DNA of 19,229 bases from positions 1-19,229 of the forward strand of contig JAICYG010000036.1 of assembly GCA_025934335.1 (NCBI GenBank). The letters run 5' to 3'. Positions 13,727 to 19,229 of the stretch are shown piece after piece. The notes under the pieces are model-generated. The model did not search any database and had not been told where the DNA came from. It saw only the letters and a program-made list of their open reading frames with translations. Each line of letters starts with the position of its first letter. Position 1 is the stretch's first letter. This DNA is from Thermoleophilia bacterium (lineage in GTDB: Bacteria > Actinomycetota > Thermoleophilia > Gaiellales > Gaiellaceae). The translations under genes were made by a program, and so were the position numbers.

Positions 13727-13915
13727 TCACCCCTCTTCCCGGGACTCCGGGATGTCGAGGAAGACGCACAGCTGCCGGTCGAGGGCCGCGGCCGCGGCCG
13801 CGGTGACGACGCCCGACCGGGCGGCGCTCGCCACCTTCGGACGCAGGCTCGTCAGGTACCAGGACTGGAGCTCGCCGCGCGACTTCCGCGCTTCGGAAAG
13901 TTCGATTGCAGGCAT
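13727..13915 (-). CDS. Small hypothetical protein, first gene of the efflux-pump operon
   Basis: Protein of 62 aa, mostly helical: a charged N-terminus (ELSEARKSRGELQSWYL), then LRPKVASAARSG and an Ala-rich helix leading to LDRQLCVFLDIPE. Its stop lies 5 nt before the antiporter ATG. The reading frame has the helical heptad look of a real protein, and a short GAAGG site precedes the ATG. I recognise no family. It is not a helix-turn-helix regulator of usual size, though it could be a remnant of the C-terminal dimerisation helices of one. It may act as a leader controlling translation of the pump. Confidence 0.55.
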   Translation of the reverse strand: MPAIELSEARKSRGELQSWYLTSLRPKVASAARSGVVTAAAAAALDRQLCVFLDIPESREEG

Positions 13916-13972
13916 GCCTTCACGTTCGCTCCCGGCCTGGAGGCTGCGTCTACGGCGCTCAGGTGTTCGCAG

Positions 13973-14000
13973 GTGCGGCTAACCGCACTCGTGCGCTACA
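13973..14000 (-). promoter_or_regulatory. Palindromic box (copy C) upstream of the efflux operon
   Basis: Minus-strand reading: TGTAGCG, 9 nt, GGTTAGCCGCAC. The centre is a perfect 6-bp palindrome, GTGCGG-CTAA-CCGCAC (13973-13988). It lies 57 nt before the ATG of the 62-codon gene, in the same orientation relative to that gene as copies A and B are to theirs. Confidence 0.5.
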
Positions 14001-14184
14001 GGCACACAGCGCGGTCGAGCCACTCGCGACGAAACGGGAACCGCTCGAGCCAGCGATCGAAGCGAGGGATCATCTCGGCGAACGCATTGGCGACGTCGTG
14101 GCCACGGTCGGCCAGCGCTCGCAGCAAGCCGTGGCCCGACACATCCGCGTCGAGCAACAGCCGCAGCGGCTCATGCGCCGCCAC
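13996..14184 (-). pseudogene. Degenerate DUF5615 (PIN-like toxin) gene, internally deleted
   Basis: The 62-codon frame starts with LRLLLDADVSGHGLLRALADRGHDV, the typical N-terminus of DUF5615 PIN-like proteins, and ends with LERFPFRREWLDRAVCL, typical of their C-terminus. The middle 40-50 residues, which normally hold further catalytic acids and an ILVTxNxxDF-like block, are missing without loss of frame. The start would be a GTG at 14184, overlapping the end of the upstream fragment by 14 nt, as in a toxin-antitoxin pair. Almost certainly non-functional as a nuclease. Confidence 0.6.
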
Positions 14185-14314
14185 CGGCGACCGCAGCTTC
14201 GAAGGTCAGGATGAACGGGTAGCGCCCGGCGAGCTCGTGCTCCTCGCGCCGGCCGGTTTCGGGCTCGGCCTCGATCCGTCGGCGAACTCGCGCTAGGAGG
14301 CGAGTGCGATCGGA
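14171..14314 (-). pseudogene. 3' fragment of an antitoxin-like gene (partner of the DUF5615 remnant)
   Basis: An open frame of about 47 codons ends EEHELAGRYPFILTFEAA then VAGGGA and TGA at 14173-14171, overlapping the DUF5615 start. No ATG, GTG or TTG is available before an in-frame stop at 14317, so the 5' end is lost. Partner genes of DUF5615 toxins usually encode small DUF433-like antitoxins; this fragment is too short to assign. Positions 14315-14341 hold nothing recognisable. Confidence 0.4.
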
Positions 14315-14341
14315 TCAGGCCCGGGAACTACAGGTGGCTCC

Positions 14342-15523
14342 TCACGAGCCGAGGAAGCGGAGCACGGCCAGCACACGACGATGGTCCTCGGGAGCGGCCG
14401 GCAGCCGCAGCTTCGTGAAGATGCTCGTGACGTGCTTCTCGACGGCGCGCGGCGAGATGAAGAGCCGCTGCCCGATCGCCTGGTTCGAGCGGCCCTCGGC
14501 CATCAGCTCGAGCACCTCGCGCTCGCGCGGCGAGAGCCGCTCGACGGGGTCGTCGCCCCGCGAGCGGCCGACGAGCTCGGCGACGACGAGCGGGTCGAGC
14601 GCCGAGCCGCCCTCCGCGACGCGTCTCACCGCGCCGAGGAACTCGTCCACGTCCGCCACGCGGTCCTTGAGCAGGTAGCCGAGCCCCTGCGCGCTGTCGG
14701 CGAGCAGCTCGACCGCATAGGTGTGCGCGACGTGCTGCGAGAGGACGAGGACGCCCGTGCTCGGGTGCCTGGCGCGGATCTCGCGCGCGGCGCGGATGCC
14801 CTCGTCTGTCTGCGTGGGCGGCATGCGGATGTCGACGATCGCCACGTCCGGGTGGTAGCTGCGCACCTTCAGCATCAGCTCGTCGGCGTCGCTCGCCTGG
14901 CCGACGACGTCGATCTCGGCCTCCGCGAGCAGGCGGGCGAGGCCCTCGCGGAGCAGAATGGAATCGTCGGCGACCACCGCCGTCAGCGCGTGCTCGCGCT
15001 TGCGCACGCCCCGCAGCGGCGGGAAGTCGTCCGGCAGCCCGTCGGCGAGGAGCTGGAAGAGGCGCTCGGGCTCGCGCAGGCCCCGGAACTCGTACTCGCC
15101 GAGCTCCTGCACGTCGGCGGCGGCTCCGTCGAGCGCGTCCTCCGACAGGAGCACCTGGCCCCCGTGCGCCGCCTGGCAGATGCGGGAGGCGCGGTGGACC
15201 TCGAGGCCGACGAAGCCGTCGCCGGCCTGCTCGGCCTCGCCCGTGTGTAGGCCGACACGGACACGCACGCGCTCGTCAGCGGGCCAGTCCCGGCCCGTGA
15301 CCGCGTGCTGGATCTCGAGCGCCGCAGCGGTTGCGAGGCGCGACTCCTCGAAGACGGCGAACAGCTCGTCCCCCCGGCAGTCGATCTCGCGGCCGCCCGT
15401 GCGCGCGACGGCGCCGCGCTGGAGCTCGCGCACGTCCGAGAGCACCCCCGCGTAGCGGCTCCCGAGCCGGTCGGCAAGACCGCTCGAGTCCTCCACGTCG
15501 CTGAAGAAGAAGGTGAGCCTCAG
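14342..15523 (-). CDS. Class III nucleotide cyclase domain fused to a NarL/LuxR response regulator
   Basis: Protein of 393 aa in three parts. A class III adenylate/guanylate cyclase homology domain (about 1-160) has metal-binding D9 (FFFSDVEDSSGL) and D52 (DCRGDELFAVF), and ends LGEYEFRGLREPERLFQL. A receiver (about 180-300) has acidic pair D186/D187 and phospho-Asp D231. A LuxR helix-turn-helix (about 330-373) has the signature LSPREREVL. The base-selecting Lys four residues before D52 is Asp (D48), and the usual Asn in the VNxAAR motif is His (VHRASR); this is the divergent actinobacterial type, so catalysis is uncertain. No ATG, GTG or TTG fits the domain start; a CTG at 15523 overlaps the kinase stop as CTGA, with GGGAGGG 4 nt upstream. 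Last gene of module 2; its regulator half closely matches the protein at 1963-2625. Confidence 0.88.
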   Translation of the reverse strand: MRLTFFFSDVEDSSGLADRLGSRYAGVLSDVRELQRGAVARTGGREIDCRGDELFAVFEESRLATAAALEIQHAVTGRDWPADERVRVRVGLHTGEAEQAGDGFVGLEVHRASRICQAAHGGQVLLSEDALDGAAADVQELGEYEFRGLREPERLFQLLADGLPDDFPPLRGVRKREHALTAVVADDSILLREGLARLLAEAEIDVVGQASDADELMLKVRSYHPDVAIVDIRMPPTQTDEGIRAAREIRARHPSTGVLVLSQHVAHTYAVELLADSAQGLGYLLKDRVADVDEFLGAVRRVAEGGSALDPLVVAELVGRSRGDDPVERLSPREREVLELMAEGRSNQAIGQRLFISPRAVEKHVTSIFTKLRLPAAPEDHRRVLAVLRFLGS

Positions 15524-18159
15524 CCGTCCCTCCCGACGGGCGCCAACGAGTGCGAGCGGACCGGCAGCTCGGCCCGCAGCAGCGTACCGCCGCCGGCAGG
15601 GCTGTCGATCCGGAGCACGCCGTCCAGCGTCTCGACGCGGTCCCGGAGACCGTTCAGGCCGGTGCCGCGACCCGCATCGGCGCCGCCGGCGCCGTCGTCC
15701 GACACCTCGACCGCGACCCGCCCGTCGAGCCGCTCCACGCGTACCGACGCAGAGGTCGCGGCCGCGTGCTTGACCACGTTCGCGAGCGCCTCGGAGACCG
15801 CGTAGTAGGCGGCGGTCTCGACGTGCTCGGGGAGCCGCTCCGGCAGGTCGACGTCCACCGACACCGGCAGCGGCGCGCGCGCCGCCAGCACCTCGCGCGC
15901 CGCGCCGAGGCCGCGCTCGGTCAGCACGGCCGGGTGGATCCCCTGCGCGAGCTCGCGCAACTCGACGATCGCGGCGGCGAGCTCCTCCGCCAGCGTCGTG
16001 AGCAGCTCCTGGGACTCCTCCGGGCTCGCGTGCAGCTTCGCCTGCACCAGGCGCAGTCCGACTGAAAGCGCGACGAGCCGCTGCTGCGCGCCGTCGTGCA
16101 GGTTCCGCTCGAGGCGCCGCCGCTCCGTGTCGCTCGCCTCGACGATGCGCAGGCGCGAGGCCGAGAGCTCGTCGCGCGCGTGCGCGCTCGCGACCGCCAG
16201 GGCGACGAGCTCGGCGAACGCGGCGAGCCGGTGCTCGGTGGCGATCGGGAGCGTCTCGTCCTCGCGCAGCACCACGACGAGCGCGCCCCACGTCGCGCCC
16301 GCGACCGTGATCGGGACGCCGACGCTACGCACGAAGCCGAGCCGCAGCAGCTCCGCCGCGTCGGGTCCGTCGAGCTCCTCGTACTCGCAGCGCGCCGCCG
16401 CGCCCGTCTCGAGCACCCGCCGTGCCGCACCGAACTCGAGCTCGATCTCCGAGCCGAACTCGAGCGCCCCGCCCTCGGCCATGCCGTAGGTGCCGACGAT
16501 CGTCGACGTCGTCGCGCTCTCGAAACGGTGCAGGACCGCCGTCCGCAGCCCGAGCAGCCGGCAGACCTCCTCGGTCACCGTCTGGAAGACCTCCTCGGCC
16601 CGCGTGTTCCCTGCCACGAGCGTCGCGACCCGCCGGAGCGCCGCCTGCTCGGCGGCGAGCCGTCGCAGCTCGCCCTCGGCGCGGCGCTGCTCCGTGAAGT
16701 CGCGCAGGATCGTGACCACCTCGTCCGGGCCGCTCGGCGTCATCCGCGACTCCTGCCGGCGCCGCCTCCCGTCTGCCTCGAGCTCGTACTCGAACGTCGT
16801 CAGGCTCCCGGTCGCGAGCGTGTGCTCGATCCACGCCACGATCTCGTCGGCGAGCGGCTGCGGCAGAACGTCACGGACGTTGCGCCCGACCAGATCCTCC
16901 GGCGGCAGCAGCAGCTGCGATGCGTCGTCGGCGCGCACGTCGAGGTACGTGCCGTCGCGGGCGACGCGGATCATCGGGTCGGGGATCGCGTCGAGGAGCG
17001 CGCGGTTCCGCTCCTCGACGAGCTCGGCCGCGTGCAGCGCGTTCTCGTTCGCGAGCGCGAACCCGGCCGCCGCGCCGACGGCGTCGAGCAGCTCGGGGCG
17101 CAGGCGCAGCGACCGGTCGTGCACGAGCGTCCCGATCGGCTCGCCGTGGTGGAGGATCGGCGTCGCAACCTGTGCGTCTCCGGAGACCGGCAGTCGCAGC
17201 GGCTCGCCGCCCGAGCCGATGTAGTCGTCCACACCGGCGCCGAGCCGCCCGAGCCGGAGCGTCGGGTCGCCGAGCGCGCGCCGGAGCGACTCCTCCAGGT
17301 CGGGCTGCTCGCCCGGGTCGCGCAGCTCGAGCAGCAGCTCGCCCACCGCTGCGCGAGACAGCCGTCCCTGCACGAGCGTAACGACGAACGCCGCCGGGAT
17401 CGCGAGCGCTGCCAGCAAGCCGAGGCCGAAGCCGACGATCCCGGCACTCGACGAGAGGGGGGTGAGCACCAGTCCCAGCGAGAAGAGGAGGAGCGCGGCC
17501 TTGCCGCCCGCGAGCACCGGTTGGAGCTGTCGCCGCGCGGCGGCGGTGGCGGAGCGGGCCTGCCTGCTGAGGACCACGACTGCGGTGAGCGCGAGCGCGG
17601 CTGCAATCGCCGCCTCGAGCTCGAGCAGCGTGGTCGCGAGGTTCGAATGCGCGGCGATGAGCACGACGTTCCGCGGGTGGTCGCTGTGGTAGCGGGTGAG
17701 CGGGTCGAAGAGGACGGCGACCGCCTGCAGCGCGAGCACGTCGACATAGGCGGCCGCGACGAGCAGGCGCCGCGTGCGCGTATGCAGCCGACCCTTCGGG
17801 AACGCGAGCAGCGCGTGCACGATCACTGCGAAGACGACGTTCGATGCGAGCACGCCGATCGTGTACGGGATCGGGTGGTTCGCGTCGTGCAGGACGCTGA
17901 TCAGCGACGTGAAGCCGACGGCGGCGAGCAGGAGGCCGAAGCGCGCGTACGGCCGGAGCCGCAGCGCGTACGCGCCGGCGCCGACGAAGGCGAAGCAGAC
18001 GATCGCGGTCAGGGCGCCCTGTGCGACGGGATGCGGCGCGATCCGGCTGACCGAGAAGAGGTAGAACGAGCCGGCGACAGCCGCGACGGCGCCGAGGACG
18101 AGCAACCAGGCGACGCCGGCCGGCCGCACGCCGTTCTCGAGCCGGGCGGCAAACGTCAC
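15520..18159 (-). CDS. Membrane histidine kinase, 8 TM-GAF-like-PAS-GAF-HisKA_3-HATPase
   Basis: Sensor kinase of 879 aa. The N-terminal 265 residues form about eight TM helices (15-34, 44-68, 74-93, 97-120, 131-151, 173-198 and two within 218-265), so the signal is probably membrane-linked. Then come a short GAF-like domain (about 285-380), a PAS domain (about 385-495, ending ILRDFTEQRRAE), a GAF domain (about 508-660), HisKA_3 with H688 (RRLERNLHDGAQQR) and HATPase_c with N-box N794 and DDGAGG. The start is a GTG at 18159 overlapping the stop of the receiver gene (GTGA); the stop overlaps the next gene (CTGA). From the GAF domain on, it resembles the soluble kinase at 3058 (shared RRVATLVA and LHDGAQQRLV blocks) and has probably shared an ancestor with it. 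Confidence 0.92.
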   Translation of the reverse strand: MTFAARLENGVRPAGVAWLLVLGAVAAVAGSFYLFSVSRIAPHPVAQGALTAIVCFAFVGAGAYALRLRPYARFGLLLAAVGFTSLISVLHDANHPIPYTIGVLASNVVFAVIVHALLAFPKGRLHTRTRRLLVAAAYVDVLALQAVAVLFDPLTRYHSDHPRNVVLIAAHSNLATTLLELEAAIAAALALTAVVVLSRQARSATAAARRQLQPVLAGGKAALLLFSLGLVLTPLSSSAGIVGFGLGLLAALAIPAAFVVTLVQGRLSRAAVGELLLELRDPGEQPDLEESLRRALGDPTLRLGRLGAGVDDYIGSGGEPLRLPVSGDAQVATPILHHGEPIGTLVHDRSLRLRPELLDAVGAAAGFALANENALHAAELVEERNRALLDAIPDPMIRVARDGTYLDVRADDASQLLLPPEDLVGRNVRDVLPQPLADEIVAWIEHTLATGSLTTFEYELEADGRRRRQESRMTPSGPDEVVTILRDFTEQRRAEGELRRLAAEQAALRRVATLVAGNTRAEEVFQTVTEEVCRLLGLRTAVLHRFESATTSTIVGTYGMAEGGALEFGSEIELEFGAARRVLETGAAARCEYEELDGPDAAELLRLGFVRSVGVPITVAGATWGALVVVLREDETLPIATEHRLAAFAELVALAVASAHARDELSASRLRIVEASDTERRRLERNLHDGAQQRLVALSVGLRLVQAKLHASPEESQELLTTLAEELAAAIVELRELAQGIHPAVLTERGLGAAREVLAARAPLPVSVDVDLPERLPEHVETAAYYAVSEALANVVKHAAATSASVRVERLDGRVAVEVSDDGAGGADAGRGTGLNGLRDRVETLDGVLRIDSPAGGGTLLRAELPVRSHSLAPVGRDG

Positions 18160-18548
18160 TCGAGCAGCCTCTCGAGCGCGTCGCCCGAGAGCTCGCCCTT
18201 CGACACGAAGCCGAGCGCTCCGCTCGCCTCGATCCGCCCGCCGTAATCCGAACGCTCCCGGCTCGAGACGAGCACGATCTTCAGCGTCGGGTCGTCGGCG
18301 AGCAGCCGCTCCGCGACGCCGAAGCCGTCGATGTCGGGCAGCTGCACGTCGAGCAGGACGAGCTCGGGAGCGAGCTCGGCGGCGAGCGCGAGCGCCGCCG
18401 AGCCGTCGGGCGCCTCCCCCACGACCTCGAACCCCTCGGAGACGAGCAGTGCGCCGGCACAGCGACGGAAGCTGGCGTGGTCGTCCACGATCAGCACCCG
18501 CCGCGCAGGCCGCACCTGCTCGAGCAGCTCCTGGTGTGCCACCTTCAT
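18156..18548 (-). CDS. Receiver-only (CheY-like) response regulator
   Basis: Stand-alone receiver of 130 aa: an N-terminal helix (KVAHQELLEQVR), acidic pair D22/D23, phospho-acceptor D67 (LLDVQLPD), then LVSS and the conserved Lys in VSKGELSG. No output domain. The ATG at 18548 is preceded by GGAG about 11 nt upstream. It follows the MMPL gene by 26 nt and overlaps the kinase start by 4 nt (GTGA), so kinase and receiver are made together. It is the module 2 counterpart of the protein at 2636-2983, with the same LPDxDGF and GELSG blocks. Likely role: phosphate sink or intermediate for the adjacent kinase; inference from context. Confidence 0.9.
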   Translation of the reverse strand: MKVAHQELLEQVRPARRVLIVDDHASFRRCAGALLVSEGFEVVGEAPDGSAALALAAELAPELVLLDVQLPDIDGFGVAERLLADDPTLKIVLVSSRERSDYGGRIEASGALGFVSKGELSGDALERLLE

Positions 18549-18574
18549 CTCAGGTCCGCTCCTTCCCCGGGACC

Positions 18575-19229
18575 CTAGTCGGACCCGAGTGCCGGCGCGG
18601 CGGCTCCCGCGCGGCGGCGCTCCTCGTGGCGCCCCTCGGAATCGAACCTCGGCAGCCACTCGAGCCACCGCGGCAGGTACCAGTTCCACTCGCCGAGCAG
18701 CTTCATCACTGCCGGCAGAAGGACGGCGCGGACGACGGTCGAGTCGATCAGGATCGCCGCCGCGAGACCGAAGCCCATCTGCTTGATGTCGAGCGTGCGC
18801 AGGCTCGTGAAGATCGCGAACACGGCAACCATCACGACGGCGGCGCTCGTGACCGTGCCGGCCGTGCGCTTGATGCCCGTCGCGACCGCCTCCTCCGTCG
18901 GCATGCCGCCGTCCACGAGCTCCTTGATCCGGCTGAGGATGAACACGTGGTAGTCCATCGACAGACCGAACAGGATCACGAACATGAAGAGCGGCAGCCA
19001 CGACGTGATCGCGCCGTTCGAGTGGAACCCGATCAGGCCCTCGGCGAAGCTGTGCTGGAAGACCAGCACGAGCAGGCCGTACGCGGCGCCGACCGAGAGC
19101 AGGTTCAGCAGCACTGCCTTGATCGGGATCACGATCGACCGGAACGTGACGAGCAGGAGCAGGAAGCAGAGCGCGAGCACGAACGCGAACACGATCGGCG
19201 CGTGGCTCTTCATCTGCTCGTTGAAGTCG
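18575..19229 (-). CDS. MMPL/RND-family membrane transporter, C-terminal ~217 residues (5' end beyond window)
   Basis: C-terminal portion of a second MMPL exporter: five to six TM helices of the second cluster, including FVILFGLSMDYHVFILSRI with the Asp-Tyr proton-relay signature, then the conserved GTVTSAAVVMVAVFAIF and GFGLAAAILIDSTVVRAVLLP blocks. A short cytoplasmic tail with the family's WYLPRWLEWLP motif ends in an Arg/Ala-rich stretch. The frame is open to the window edge. It is first among the visible genes of the minus-strand module 2 operon (26 nt before the receiver gene). It covers the part missing from the MMPL gene at the start of the window; the shared region is about 80% alike in protein and 80-90% in DNA. 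Confidence 0.93.
   Translation of the reverse strand, partial: DFNEQMKSHAPIVFAFVLALCFLLLLVTFRSIVIPIKAVLLNLLSVGAAYGLLVLVFQHSFAEGLIGFHSNGAITSWLPLFMFVILFGLSMDYHVFILSRIKELVDGGMPTEEAVATGIKRTAGTVTSAAVVMVAVFAIFTSLRTLDIKQMGFGLAAAILIDSTVVRAVLLPAVMKLLGEWNWYLPRWLEWLPRFDSEGRHEERRRAGAAAPALGSD
18961..19229. repeat. Diverged direct repeat within MMPL genes, copy 2 (partner 1-269)
   Basis: Second copy of the repeat at 1-269, same orientation, continuing past the window edge. It encodes the second TM cluster of the MMPL protein of module 2. Divergence sits mostly at third codon positions and in the loop and helix between residues equivalent to AKAVVLN and IKAVLLN. Confidence 0.85.

Noticed and set aside
16096..18246. 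716-codon open frame on the plus strand antisense to the membrane histidine kinase
   Set aside because: Low-complexity Arg/Glu/Gln composition and no domain; the minus-strand kinase has complete domains and catalytic residues.
1..19229. Prophage, insertion sequence, CRISPR array, tRNA or known defence system
   Set aside because: No transposase, integrase, terminal repeats, regular spacer array, tRNA-like fold or nuclease/helicase defence genes were seen; the only mobile-type trace is the REP-like palindrome.

Overview
This is about 19.2 kb of very GC-rich DNA that is almost fully coding. The gene content points to a free-living, probably soil-dwelling member of the Actinomycetota: DUF192 beside a prepilin peptidase, an ECF sigma factor with a membrane partner, GAF/PAS histidine kinases with NarL/LuxR-type regulators, MMPL exporters and a DHA2 efflux pump. 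The style resembles the deep-branching class Thermoleophilia, but that placement is inference and I see no rRNA or tRNA to settle it. I see no phage, plasmid, CRISPR or intact insertion sequence.

Layout. Positions 1-5082 hold signalling module 1: an MMPL transporter (N-terminal part, minus), a NarL-type response regulator, a receiver-only regulator, and a divergent soluble GAF-PAS-GAF histidine kinase. Positions 5087-6518 (minus) hold a diiron ferritin-like protein, a short prepilin peptidase and a DUF192 protein. Positions 6519-8626 hold a divergent promoter region, an ECF sigma factor and a translationally coupled membrane protein that is probably its anti-sigma factor. Next come a zinc alcohol dehydrogenase (minus), a tiny Cys/His protein (plus) lying antisense to the tail of a PAP2 phosphatase (minus), and a frameshifted 3' scrap of a xanthine-dehydrogenase-like gene. 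A plus-strand run of three small hypothetical genes follows (11277-12192). A perfect 15-bp-stem palindrome separates these from a minus-strand DHA2 efflux pump and its 62-codon leader gene. Remnants of a toxin-antitoxin-like pair lie at 13996-14314. Positions 14342-19229 hold signalling module 2 (all minus): MMPL transporter (C-terminal part), receiver-only regulator, 8-TM PAS/GAF histidine kinase, and a class III cyclase domain fused to a NarL-type regulator.

How the genes work together. The two signalling modules are paralogous in content (MMPL exporter, receiver-only protein, HisKA_3-type kinase, NarL-type regulator) but rearranged. In module 2 the last three genes are joined by 4-nt start/stop overlaps, one of which appears to use a CTG start. 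A palindromic box (GGYTARCC with flanking CAC, plus GTAGCG on one side) occurs three times. Each copy lies upstream of a minus-strand transcription unit and in the same orientation: the receiver/NarL pair of module 1, the module 1 MMPL gene, and the efflux-pump operon. I infer a small regulon in which the regulators control their own expression and several exporters. Separately, two near-identical 30-bp promoter-like boxes face outward before the DUF192/prepilin peptidase genes and the ECF sigma operon, suggesting shared control.

General limits. Domain assignments come from reading motifs by eye; no homology search was run.
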